A stretch of DNA of 64,000 nucleotides from assembly GCA_965220285.1 (NCBI GenBank), contig OZ244818.1:1-64000 (forward strand), in the 5' to 3' direction. Source of the DNA: Bin5 sp009843665 (GTDB lineage: Bacteria > Chloroflexota > Anaerolineae > Caldilineales > Caldilineaceae). The notes under the pieces are model-generated. The model was not told where the DNA came from, searched no databases, and saw only the letters and a program-made list of their open reading frames with translations. Both the position numbers and the translations under genes were made by a program. This document shows positions 43,942 to 52,666 of the stretch, one piece after another (positions within the stretch are counted from its first letter, which is position 1; each line of letters starts with the position of its first letter).

Positions 43942-44838
43942 TCAGACTTTGAGGCCGGAGTCGACCAGGCCTTCGACGTAGAATTTGCCGAGGACGATGA
44001 ACAGAAGGACGAGGGGCAGGGAAGCGATCACATAGCCGGCATAGAGCGGGCCCCAGACGCTGAAGTCCTGACTGGTCCAGCCGGCGACGCCGCCGTAGGT
44101 GGCGGACCGGGCCAGCTTGTAGAGTCCGACCGCGATCATCTGTTTTTCGTCGTCCTGGATCATGACCAGCGGCCAGAGGAAGGAGTTCCAGACACCGATG
44201 AAGTTGAGGACGGCCAGTGTGGCGAGCCCGGGCAGTGAGAGGGGCAGGGTGATGCGGCCGATGAGGTCGAGGACGCCGGCGCCGTCACAGCGTGCGGATT
44301 CGAAGAGCTCCTCCGGGATTCCGGCGATGAAGGCGCGCATGAGGAAGATGCCGAAGATGGGGCCGCCGGCCAGCTCGGGGATAATCATGGCCCAGCGCGT
44401 GTTCAGCAGACCGAGGCGTACGTAGACCATGTAGGCAGGGATGAAGGAGAGGACCCAGGGGACCATCAGGAGGGCGATGATGGCGTAGTAGAGGGTCTCG
44501 CGGAAGGGAAAGTCCATGCGGGCGAAGACGTAGCCGCCGATGAGCGAGAGCAGGAGCATTCCCATGAGGCCGATGAAGGCTACGATGAGGGTGTTGATCA
44601 TGTAGTCGCCGACGATGTCCCAGGCGGCGACGTAGTTGCGCCAGCGAAGGGGGAAGCTGATGGCCCACCGTTCCCAGCGGTATTGGAGGCCGTTCTTGAA
44701 GGACCAGGTGATCAGGAGGTAGGTGGGGATCAAGGAGAGCAGCAGCATAACGGTGATGAACAGGTGCGATCCGATCTGGTAGTAGCGGAGGGGGCGCCGT
44801 GTGGAGGGAGCGACCTGGCTGGAGGTTGTGGTACTCAC
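43942..44838 (-). CDS. Carbohydrate ABC transporter permease (MalG-like)
   Basis: A 298-residue membrane protein with about six hydrophobic segments and the cytoplasmic EAA loop ELFESARCDGAG followed by LPLSLPGLA, which contacts the ATPase. The N-terminus has HLFITVMLLLSLIPTYLLI. It pairs with the MalF-like permease 42 bases upstream to form the channel for a sugar. Confidence 0.9.
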   Translation of the reverse strand: MSTTTSSQVAPSTRRPLRYYQIGSHLFITVMLLLSLIPTYLLITWSFKNGLQYRWERWAISFPLRWRNYVAAWDIVGDYMINTLIVAFIGLMGMLLLSLIGGYVFARMDFPFRETLYYAIIALLMVPWVLSFIPAYMVYVRLGLLNTRWAMIIPELAGGPIFGIFLMRAFIAGIPEELFESARCDGAGVLDLIGRITLPLSLPGLATLAVLNFIGVWNSFLWPLVMIQDDEKQMIAVGLYKLARSATYGGVAGWTSQDFSVWGPLYAGYVIASLPLVLLFIVLGKFYVEGLVDSGLKV

Positions 44839-44879
44839 TTGCTGATCTCCTTGTACTGCCTTTGCTACTTCACCGAGGG

Positions 44880-45857
44880 CTAGTGGCGGACTTCTTCAAC
44901 GGCGGGATGGACGGTGCGGTTGACTGCGAGCGTCGCGGCGAAGGTGATGACGAAAAGGACCATTCCGATGGAGGCGGCGTAGCCGAACTGCTGGGTGCGG
45001 AAGGCCTTGTGGAACATGGTGAGGCCGGGGACCATGGTGGCGAAGCCGGGGCCGCCGTCGGTGAGGACGAGTATTTGTTGGAAGGATGTAACGCCGGCAA
45101 TGACGGCGAGGATGGTCATGAGACGTACCTGGCCCAGGACGAGGGGCAGGTCGATTTGCAAGGTACGGCGGAGGCCGGTGCAGCCGTCGACTTCGCAGGC
45201 GTCGAAGATCGATTCTGAAATCTGGCCGAGGCCGCCCAGATAGATCAGGGTGCCGACACCTGAGACCCAGGGGAAGCCCATGAACATGATGGCGTAGAGA
45301 GCGGTGGCAGTGTCGCCAAGCCAGTTGCGTGCCAGGAATCCGAGGCCGAACTGTTCCAAGAGGCCGTTGATCACGCCGAGGTTGGGGTCGTAAATCTGTT
45401 TCCAGAGGAGTATGACGACGATGAGGGGTACGAGCATGGGGATGATGAGAAAGAGGCGATAGAGCTCCTTGGACTCGCTGTCGCGGATGCGGAAGATGAG
45501 GACGGCCATGATGAAGGGGATGACGGCGCCGGAGAAGAAGAAGAAGGCGAGCAGTTTGAACATGTTGAAGAGCTCGCGCGGGGTTTCGGGCGAGGTGAAG
45601 TAGACGCCAAAGTGCTGGAGGCCGACGAAGCTGGCTTCGACACCGGGCCGCCAGCGGTAGAAGGCGCGAAGGAGGCCGAGGATGGGCGGGTAGTAGTTGA
45701 AGATGAGGAGGAGGATGAAGATGGGGGCAAGGAGGGCGTAGGCCTGCCATGAGCGGCGCATGGCCTGCCAGGTAGAGAGCTCCCTCGACCTGGTGGGCGT
45801 CCTTCTGCCGACGTCTGCGGCGCTGTCCTGTTCTGCCGTTCCTGTAACTTCTGTCAT
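44880..45857 (-). CDS. Carbohydrate ABC transporter permease (MalF-like)
   Basis: A 325-residue membrane protein with a first hydrophobic segment ALLAPIFILLLIFNYYPP, an EAA-like loop SIFDACEVDGCTG followed by LPLVLGQVR, and the usual six segments. It precedes the MalG-like gene and follows the binding-protein and membrane-anchored protein genes. Confidence 0.9.
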   Translation of the reverse strand: MTEVTGTAEQDSAADVGRRTPTRSRELSTWQAMRRSWQAYALLAPIFILLLIFNYYPPILGLLRAFYRWRPGVEASFVGLQHFGVYFTSPETPRELFNMFKLLAFFFFSGAVIPFIMAVLIFRIRDSESKELYRLFLIIPMLVPLIVVILLWKQIYDPNLGVINGLLEQFGLGFLARNWLGDTATALYAIMFMGFPWVSGVGTLIYLGGLGQISESIFDACEVDGCTGLRRTLQIDLPLVLGQVRLMTILAVIAGVTSFQQILVLTDGGPGFATMVPGLTMFHKAFRTQQFGYAASIGMVLFVITFAATLAVNRTVHPAVEEVRH

Positions 45858-46115
45858 GCTAACTCCGTGCGCTTCTCAAAATTCAGGACCTCGAATCCGG
45901 GAGGAATCCTAGAGTGAGTTCAGTTTGAGAGACTGCGTATTGCGTATTGCGTAGAGTCCGACATGAGACGCGCGACACCATTTTGTGATCCACGCGAAAA
46001 GTCCTGGTGTCGATCGGGAATTGCAGTAGGGACGCTCATTCGGGCTATTTGAGAGTCACATCCATTGGTCAGGCCGAAACTGGCAGCCAGAGTTCCCCCT
46101 CCGGTGTGCACCGGA

Positions 46116-46553
46116 TCAGTCTGAGGAAGTCGGATTTTCGACAGGTACTTCGATAGAGAAGCTCTTGTCTACTTCGAGCCAGCGCCCGATGTTGATGTCG
46201 ATGACGTTGATGATTGAGTCCGTCTTTATGTCGTAGGCGGTGGCGGGATTGGGCGTGAAGGTGATCTCGACTTCGCCGTTTTCGTCGGTGTATGACCACT
46301 CGGGGATCATGAGGCCGTTGCCGGGCTGGAGCCAGGCCTGCAGGGTGTCGTTGACGCGCGGTTGGCCGTTTTCGGTGACGCGGACGGTGAGAATGATTGA
46401 ATCTTCGCCGTCGGAAACGACTTTTTCCTTGTTGAACTCGCCTTCAATCACGACGTTGTTGAGACGCACCAGTGACTGGATGAAGTCGGCGGCAAGGAGG
46501 GCTAGTATCAGGAGGAGCAGGCCGACAGCGGCCAAGCGGATTTTGCGTAGCAT
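46116..46553 (-). CDS. Small membrane-anchored protein of the sugar transporter operon
   Basis: A 145-residue protein of unknown function. It starts MLRKIRLAAVGLLLL, a membrane anchor, followed by a single Ig-like beta domain outside (VIEGEFNKEKVVSDGEDSI, TDENGEVEITFTPN). The fold resembles a bacterial Ig-like (Big_1-type) module. ATG at 46553 is chosen because homology-like sequence begins there, not at 46691. Its place between binding protein and permeases suggests an auxiliary role in the transporter. Confidence 0.55.
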   Translation of the reverse strand: MLRKIRLAAVGLLLLILALLAADFIQSLVRLNNVVIEGEFNKEKVVSDGEDSIILTVRVTENGQPRVNDTLQAWLQPGNGLMIPEWSYTDENGEVEITFTPNPATAYDIKTDSIINVIDINIGRWLEVDKSFSIEVPVENPTSSD

Positions 46554-46635
46554 CGGAGCGGCAGGAGGGAGAGAGAATGTGGTGAGCGGACAGAGCTTGT
46601 CAGGCCGGGGCCCGCTCACCAAGAGATTTAACGAC

Positions 46636-48195
46636 TTAACTGTCTGCTTCCTGGTCGGCGAGCAGGGCTTCGTAGCGGGCGACACCTTCATCCCAGGAGC
46701 GCTGCTGGCGCTCGAAGAATTCGGCTCTATCCATGTCGCCGATCACCCAGGCCACGAAGATTCGCCGCCACTCGGTGAAGTAGTCCCAGTCCCAGAGGAG
46801 CCCCATGCCCCACCAGGCGATTGTGTAGGTGTAAAGGGGTAGTTTGTAACCACCGATTGTGGACCACAGCGGGCCGAGCTTGGCATCCTTGGCGGACGGG
46901 ATATATTGCTGGTTCTCATTGTTGAGGAAGGCGTTGTTCTCCGGCTCGGTGATGAACTGCCACCAGTTGATGACCTGGTCGCGGTTGCCGCGCATTTCGG
47001 TTGAGGACTTGAGCATTACGTCCTGGGGACCGCGAATGGCCTGCACGTGTTCGCCGGGCACATTGCCGTCGCCGGCGGTATAGTCATTGGGGTCGACAGC
47101 GCCGGGCATGCTGACGGTGGGGGGAATGTCGGCAGCGGCGGGCATTGGCGAGGGAACGAAGGTGCGCTCGAAGTCGACGTTGGGGTCGTTGGCCAGGGTA
47201 GCGAATTCCCAGGTGGCGCGGTACTGCATTCCGATCGAGCCTTCGCGCCAGAGGAGGTCGAGATCGGTGGTGTTGAAGCCGTCGACCCAGGTCAGAGCGA
47301 GAGCGTACATTTCGTCCCAGGCGCGCTGGTAGATGGGCGTGTAGGGGCCGATGAGCTCGGCGTTGTGAGCGGGCAGAGCTTCCTCGATGCCGACGAAGAA
47401 ATCGTTGTCGGCGTCCATTTCGATGCAGACTTCCTGCATCATGGGTGGGAGGATCTGGAGGGCAAGGGGCCAGCAGTTGCCGGTCTCGCCTTCGCGGGGC
47501 CAGGGAGAGAGGCCAAGGCCGGCTTGCTTGAGGGCCTGGGAGACCTCCATCTGTTCGGTCCAGGTGGCAGGCGGCGAGAGTCCGTGCTCGTTGAAGATCT
47601 CCATGTTGCAGGCGAGTCCGACTTCGAGGTAGGGCCAGATGGCGCGGATGGGGGCACAGTAGTCGAGGCCATCAGACCAGGTCAAAGACTCCATCATGGA
47701 AGGATAGAAGCTTTCGGACCAGGTGTCGTATTGGATTGCGTAGCGGCTGGGGGCATCAAGCCAGTCGTCGATGGGGACGCACCAGCCGCGTTGAACGAGG
47801 TCGAGGCGGCTCATCAGGTCGGGGGATTCTCCAGAGCTTACTGCGGCGGTGAGCCAGGCGTCATCACCGGATTCGTCGAAGACGACGGCGATATCGGGGT
47901 TGATTTCTTCAAAGCGCTCGGCGAGAATGCGTGCTGCGTTGCCGACCAAGGGGTGTTCGGCAGAGCGGGTGGTCCACTCGGTGGGTTGCAGCTGTGCGAG
48001 GTTACAGTGAACGTCCACCCTTTCCATCGCGGCCGCTTCGCCGCCGGAATCTTCAGCCATCTCTTCTCCGGCGGGGGCGCCTGGGGCGGCGCAGGCTGCC
48101 ATCAGACCTACGCCTATAGCGCCAGCGGAGGCTTTCAGAAAGTTTCGTCTACTCAGACCATTGCCAGTCATTTTCTGCCTCTTCTCCTTGTCCAT
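46636..48195 (-). CDS. Sugar-binding lipoprotein of ABC transporter, Tat signal
   Basis: A 519-residue extracellular solute-binding protein (family 1). It begins with a twin-arginine motif SRRNFLK and a lipobox LMAAC, then an acidic Gly/Ala/Glu-rich linker typical of Chloroflexota lipoproteins. The mature part has the two-lobed sugar-binding architecture, with GSIGMQYRATWEFA and a long Trp-rich C-terminus. It is the first gene of the operon; a matching ATPase gene is absent, so a shared MsmK-type ATPase elsewhere is likely. Confidence 0.85.
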   Translation of the reverse strand: MDKEKRQKMTGNGLSRRNFLKASAGAIGVGLMAACAAPGAPAGEEMAEDSGGEAAAMERVDVHCNLAQLQPTEWTTRSAEHPLVGNAARILAERFEEINPDIAVVFDESGDDAWLTAAVSSGESPDLMSRLDLVQRGWCVPIDDWLDAPSRYAIQYDTWSESFYPSMMESLTWSDGLDYCAPIRAIWPYLEVGLACNMEIFNEHGLSPPATWTEQMEVSQALKQAGLGLSPWPREGETGNCWPLALQILPPMMQEVCIEMDADNDFFVGIEEALPAHNAELIGPYTPIYQRAWDEMYALALTWVDGFNTTDLDLLWREGSIGMQYRATWEFATLANDPNVDFERTFVPSPMPAAADIPPTVSMPGAVDPNDYTAGDGNVPGEHVQAIRGPQDVMLKSSTEMRGNRDQVINWWQFITEPENNAFLNNENQQYIPSAKDAKLGPLWSTIGGYKLPLYTYTIAWWGMGLLWDWDYFTEWRRIFVAWVIGDMDRAEFFERQQRSWDEGVARYEALLADQEADS

Positions 48196-48390
48196 GATAG
48201 TCGATTGATCAGGAAGTCGTACGGGCCCCGGTGGGCGCCGTATCGAGAGCGAGCAGCAGCGGGCTAATTTACCTCCTCAGAGTTGAAGGTTTTTGGTGAT
48301 GGTTCGGATATGACTCTCAAAAAAATCGTGCAGAGCGTTTTTTCAGCCACTGATTTGGTAGGCAGTGATGGGCGGAGGCCAGATGGCAAT

Positions 48391-49434
48391 CTATGTCTCA
48401 ACCCCGGCTTCGGCCAGTGCTTCTCTGGCCGCCTGCGCATTTTCGGAATCGGGGTCGAACCTGATGGTGCGTTGCAGGCCGATTACGGCGTGTTCGTCGC
48501 CGGCGCGGGCCAGTTCGAGGGCTTCGGCGAAACCTTTTTCGCCGAAGCTCATGTCGCGGGCTACGACGGGGTTGTCGTAGTTTTTCCAGTAGTACTGGTA
48601 TTCGTCGGATTCCCAGTCTGCGTAGACCTCCTCCCATTCGAGGCCGCTGGGGCCGTGGGGGGTGAGCATCTGCTCGGCGATGAGGTCGCCGACGGCCTGG
48701 TAGCGGTTGTCGAGTGAGAGGCGCAGGCGGTCCTCGGTGTAGTTGGGCAGGGCCTGGTGGATGGTCAGGGCGGGGAAGATGAGGGTGTCGCCTATCTCGA
48801 AGTCGGTCGAGTGCCAGTCCGGTTCTATCTCTTCTTCGGCGTCGACATCGACTTTCAGGGCGCCGGCGCCGAGGGAGAAGTGGTGGTCGAGAACGCGTCC
48901 GACTTTGTGGGAGCCGGGGATGACGGCGAGGGGTCCGAGCTCGATGGGGCAGTCGCCGATAGGGGCCCAGCTGGTGTAGGTCTCAAAGTTGCCCTGGAAG
49001 TGGACGAAGTCCTGGTGCATGGGGGTGGTGTGTTCGGTATATTTGGGGAACCAGAGGCGGGCGATCTGGTTTGGGTGGGGCATGATGGGGCGGCCCATGA
49101 TTTTTTCGATCATGGATGTGACTTCGGGCCAGTGGGCGGAGCGGTGGAAGGGTTCCAGTTTGTAGACCTGGCTGTAGCCGTCGGTATATTCGCGATCGCC
49201 CTCGGTGCAATTCCTGGTTGTGTCGGCGATGCCGTCGTAAGGGTCGGTGTCGGGCAGGAGCCAGCCGACTTCCTGGATTTTGGTCATCATGACGCGGCGC
49301 AGCTCGCTCATTTTGTCGGGGTCCTGGAGCTGCCTGAAGAAGAGATAGCCCTCATCGGCGAGGCGGCGCTGGAGTTCGGGGGGATCGTTGAAGGCGTCGT
49401 TGGAAACGCGGAACTCGCGGATATCCCTTGACAT
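48391..49434 (-). CDS. Phytanoyl-CoA dioxygenase family protein (PhyH 6)
   Basis: A 347-residue oxygenase with HQD in MHQDFVHFQG, distal His in IHQALPNY and Arg in RLRLSLDNRY. It is longer than the other copies: the last 60 residues (FGEKGFAEALELARAGDEHA) form a helical tail of unknown role. ATG at 49434 follows GGAAG. Confidence 0.85.
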   Translation of the reverse strand: MSRDIREFRVSNDAFNDPPELQRRLADEGYLFFRQLQDPDKMSELRRVMMTKIQEVGWLLPDTDPYDGIADTTRNCTEGDREYTDGYSQVYKLEPFHRSAHWPEVTSMIEKIMGRPIMPHPNQIARLWFPKYTEHTTPMHQDFVHFQGNFETYTSWAPIGDCPIELGPLAVIPGSHKVGRVLDHHFSLGAGALKVDVDAEEEIEPDWHSTDFEIGDTLIFPALTIHQALPNYTEDRLRLSLDNRYQAVGDLIAEQMLTPHGPSGLEWEEVYADWESDEYQYYWKNYDNPVVARDMSFGEKGFAEALELARAGDEHAVIGLQRTIRFDPDSENAQAAREALAEAGVET

Positions 49435-49564
49435 TGGAACTTCCTTTCATGAACGTGTGCGCAGGACCTTTTGTTGGGCCTTTTCCAGGCGGGATTTACG
49501 GTACAAGGATACTGATAGTGAATTGTGATGTCAAGTGGCTTGCAGTAGTAGGCAGAGCATACGC

Positions 49565-49945
49565 ATCCTATTGGGAGAGAACTTTGAGCAGACGAAGAAC
49601 CGTCTTGCCATCTATGGCCAGCAGCTGTCCCTGCGTCAATTCATGTAGATGCTGCACCCATTCCTTAAAACAGGCCTCAAACTGCTCTGCATCCAGCCTG
49701 GCATAGACCCGGCCAAAGGTGTCATGCGAGGGGATTCCGATCGGGAGTCCCAGCATCGCTTCCAGCCAGTCCCGTTTGGCGTGTCCAAACTCTTCTGTCT
49801 CGACCCAGTTATCCGCTCCGCATATGATTGCACAGACTGCGATAACGATGATGTCGCTCAACTGATGAAACTTTGTGCGTTCAACGCGAGGATCTTCCAA
49901 ATCCTCAAAGTGCTCAACCAGTGATACGTCCGTTTTCTCCGCCAT
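49565..49945 (-). pseudogene. ISAs1-family transposase, internally deleted copy
   Basis: The 125-residue frame holds the N-terminal region of ISAs1 transposases (HFEDLEDPRVERTKFHQLSD through CGADNWVETEEFGHAKRDW) up to LLAIDGKTV. It then jumps to the extreme C-terminus (LLKVLSQ). The central two thirds, with most of the DDE domain, are gone. The outer end shares GCATCCTATTGGGAGA with the second remnant at 50931. Confidence 0.8.
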
Positions 49946-50220
49946 GAGTCCCCCCTTTGTCTAGTGAAAGGACTCTCAATCGTATCAAATCGTATCGCTT
50001 ACGTCACCTAACCTATTTCTCAACCCAATTCAGATGCAATTGCCCTGCAGTAGGGACTCACTATCATTCAGACCGTGGCGCGGAAGACGCACAATGTCGC
50101 GACAGCGAACGGACCTGCGAGGACGCGCAAGAAATGGTAAACGGTGATTGGGGACAGGGCGTGGCGGATTGGAGAGGTTCGGGGCGGCAGGTGTGAATCA
50201 GTTGGCAGGCAAGCAAGAGA

Positions 50221-50784
50221 TCAGAAGGCGAAGAGCTCAGAAACGGGAAGGGCGAAACCAGTCAGCGGACCCGTGCCGGCCAGGGTGTCGCCACTGCGCA
50301 GAGCGATGCGCTGCGAAGCGGTACGGTAGACGAAGACGGTCTCCTCGTCAGGGTCGACGATCCAGAGTGTATCAACTCCGATCGAGAAGTAGTCATCGAT
50401 CTTCTGGCGCGTCTCCGACCACCGGTCGTTGGGGGACAGAATCTCCGCAATCAGGTCGGGCGCGACTTCGCTGAAACCGGTTGATGGTCCATCAGGAAGT
50501 CTCTCTTTAGACCAGAAGGCGAGATCAGCTCCGCGTATCCGGTCTGGATTGTGTCGGATGTAAATTCCAACCTCTCCACCCGAAATCCAACCGGTTTGTG
50601 CGTCCTGAATGAATCTATACAAGAAGAACGTGAGTCTGGATTCAAGGTAGCCATGTACCTCACCTGCTGGACTCATTCTAACGATTTCTCCATCAATGAG
50701 TTCGCAAGGACCGATGTCACCCATTGCCTGAAGTTCGGCGGCGGTTACGAGTCTAGTATTAGTTTCTGTTGGTTGCGCTGGCAT
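50221..50784 (-). CDS. Uma2-family (DUF820) PD-(D/E)XK nuclease-fold protein
   Basis: A 187-residue protein. It shows the family features ELIDGEIVRMSPAGEVHG, then IRGADLAFWSKERLP, APDLIAEILSPNDRWSETRQK and WIVDPDEETVFVY, which fit the PD-(D/E)XK fold. Its function is unproven; such genes are numerous in Chloroflexota and cyanobacteria. Starts at 50871 or 50904 are possible, but homology begins near 50770. It lies exactly between the two ISAs1 remnants. Confidence 0.75.
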   Translation of the reverse strand: MPAQPTETNTRLVTAAELQAMGDIGPCELIDGEIVRMSPAGEVHGYLESRLTFFLYRFIQDAQTGWISGGEVGIYIRHNPDRIRGADLAFWSKERLPDGPSTGFSEVAPDLIAEILSPNDRWSETRQKIDDYFSIGVDTLWIVDPDEETVFVYRTASQRIALRSGDTLAGTGPLTGFALPVSELFAF

Positions 50785-50930
50785 CAGTCTGGTCCGTGTT
50801 TCCCCATTGTGCGCGTGTTTCCCCTTCTGCGCCCCAAAACCATCGGAAAAAGAACCGTCAGTCTTCGACATGCAGTATAGCACACCTCGCGACGGGCGCG
50901 ACACGGGTGTCTTGACCGTGTATACGCATC

Positions 50931-51230
50931 CTATTGGGAGAAAACTTTGAGGAGATAGTCAGTTTTCCAACCGGCACGTTTACGTTTGGCAGCCATACCG
51001 ATTTTGGCACTTTTCTCTCGGCTTAGGAGGTTGAGAGCCAATCGGCGCAAGATGGCCAGGTTGTGCTGGGCATGGCCCTGACTGATGCGACTGTCGTCCT
51101 CATCCAAGACCCAGTGTACTGAGTTCTCCATGCTCCGGCTTCTGCCTGCGCGCATGCGAACGACGAACCGTCTTCCCATCTATGGCCAGCAGCTGTCCCT
51201 GCGTCAATTGCCGTTTGCGGCATTGACACA
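50931..51230 (-). pseudogene. ISAs1-family transposase, second deleted copy
   Basis: From 51230 downward it keeps LTQGQLLAIDGKTVRRSHAR, then shifts frame and continues as VHWVLDEDDSRISQGHAQHN, NLAILRRLALNLL and the C-terminus DYLLKVFSQ. The N-terminal domain and the middle are missing. It overlaps in content with the first remnant only around IDGKTV and the C-terminal end. Confidence 0.8.
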
Positions 51231-51291
51231 TTCATTTTGGGCGCGTAGGATGCATTCCTGTGCAGGGCGGCGGAATGTCGGGAGGAAGGCC

Positions 51292-52056
51292 ATGTGCTCG
51301 TTCGAGATTGGGGACACGATCTATCACAATCCTCTTGGCGCGGAATTGGACGCGTGCGGTTTTCGGCTGGAGGGTGAGGCGCGCATTAGCTTTCCCAAGG
51401 GGCGGCTGCGGATGGAGAATCTGCGCGATCCGGCGGAAGGGCAGAGGTCCAACTTTGTGTTCTGGTGTCCGGAGACGTTTCCGGCGGACGTGAGCATTGA
51501 GTGGGAGTTCTGGCCGGTGCAGGAGCCGGGGTTGTGCATTCTGTTCTTTGCGGCGACGGGACGAAATGGGGAGGACCTGTTCGATCCGTCACTGACGGAA
51601 CGAACCGGGGAGTACCAGCAATACCACCACGGGGATATTGACGCGCTGCACGTCTCGTATTTCCGGCGGAGGTGGCCGGAGGAGCGCGCGTTTCACACGT
51701 GTAATTTGCGCAAAAGCTATGGGTTTCACATGGTGGCGCAGGGTGCGGACCCTTTACCGCCGGTGGAAGACGCGACTCCTCCTTACCGGATTCAGGTTGT
51801 CAAGTGTGGGGCGGTGGTTGCGTTTTCGATTAACGAGTTGCCGATTTTCAGTTGGCGCGATGACGGCTTCAGCTACGGGCCGGTGTTGGGAGGCGGGAAA
51901 ATTGGGTTCCGGCAGATGGCGCCGCTGGTGGGTGAGTATGCGAATCTGGTAGTGAGTACTGCAGTGGTCAGTGGTCAGTGGTCAGTAGTCAGTGGTCAGT
52001 GGGGTTGGGTTAAACCAGTTTTTTTTCAAGATATAGGGAGCAGATGTAATGGGTGA
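51292..52056 (+). CDS. DUF1961-like lectin-fold protein with repeat-derived tail
   Basis: The core of about 222 residues is a concanavalin-like beta-sandwich as in DUF1961 (GDTIYHNPLGAELDACGF, RSNFVFWCPETFPADVSIEW, YRIQVVKCGAVVAFSINELP). The natural end is near LVGEYANLVVSTA. Instead of a stop the frame then enters a heptamer array and reads VVSGQWSVVSGQW before ending at 52056. ATG at 51292 follows GGGAGGAAGG. The last bases overlap the next gene by 8. The function is probably polysaccharide-related. Confidence 0.7.
   Translation: MCSFEIGDTIYHNPLGAELDACGFRLEGEARISFPKGRLRMENLRDPAEGQRSNFVFWCPETFPADVSIEWEFWPVQEPGLCILFFAATGRNGEDLFDPSLTERTGEYQQYHHGDIDALHVSYFRRRWPEERAFHTCNLRKSYGFHMVAQGADPLPPVEDATPPYRIQVVKCGAVVAFSINELPIFSWRDDGFSYGPVLGGGKIGFRQMAPLVGEYANLVVSTAVVSGQWSVVSGQWGWVKPVFFQDIGSRCNG
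51962..52003. repeat. CAGTGGT heptamer array inside a coding frame
   Basis: Six units (one CAGTAGT). It extends the DUF1961-like gene because the array has no stop in that frame. Confidence 0.9.
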
Positions 52057-52612
52057 GAGTGAAGGGCGGGTGGTTTTCGCCGAGAGTTTTGATGGGGAGT
52101 TGGACTCGGAGTGGTTCTGGATTCGGGAGAATCCGGATAGGTGGCGGATTAAGGATGGGGGGTTGGAGATTGTGGTGGAGCCGGGGGTGGCGGGGACGGT
52201 GCGGAATGCGCTGGTGCGGCCGGCGCCGGACCGCAGCTCGGGCGTGTACGCGATTGAGGTGACGATCTTCAACCATGCGGAACCGACGCAGCAGTATGAG
52301 CAGGCGGGCATCACGTGGTACCAGGACGGGGAGCCTGTTTTCAAGGAGGTCAAGGAGCTGGTGGACGGGGAGGTTTTCATTATCCCTGGCGCTAAGCCGA
52401 TGCCGACGCAGAGTGTGCGGCTGCGGCTCTTGGTGGACGCCGAGTCGTGGGAGGCGCAGTACAGGCCGGCGGGTGGGTCGGAATTCAGGACGGCGGCGAC
52501 GGGAGATTTGCCGCCGGGAGTTAATGAGGAAGTCAGTATCCAGTGCTACAACGGGCCGCCGGATGCGGAGCACTGGATCCGGTTTGAGGACTTCCGAATT
52601 ATACGCCTTTGA
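52049..52612 (+). CDS. DUF1349-like concanavalin-fold protein
   Basis: A 187-residue protein of the DUF1349/beta-xylosidase C-terminal lectin fold: ESFDGELDSEWFWIRENPD at the start, YEQAGITWYQDGEPVFKEVK, VRLRLLVDAESWEAQYRP and a Trp-containing end. It has no signal peptide. It overlaps the DUF1961-like gene and is probably cotranscribed with it. Confidence 0.7.
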   Translation: MGESEGRVVFAESFDGELDSEWFWIRENPDRWRIKDGGLEIVVEPGVAGTVRNALVRPAPDRSSGVYAIEVTIFNHAEPTQQYEQAGITWYQDGEPVFKEVKELVDGEVFIIPGAKPMPTQSVRLRLLVDAESWEAQYRPAGGSEFRTAATGDLPPGVNEEVSIQCYNGPPDAEHWIRFEDFRIIRL

Positions 52613-52666
52613 TGGTGTACAGGCGCGGACCGGTGCTGAAGGCGGAAATCCGGGCGCGCCGCATAC

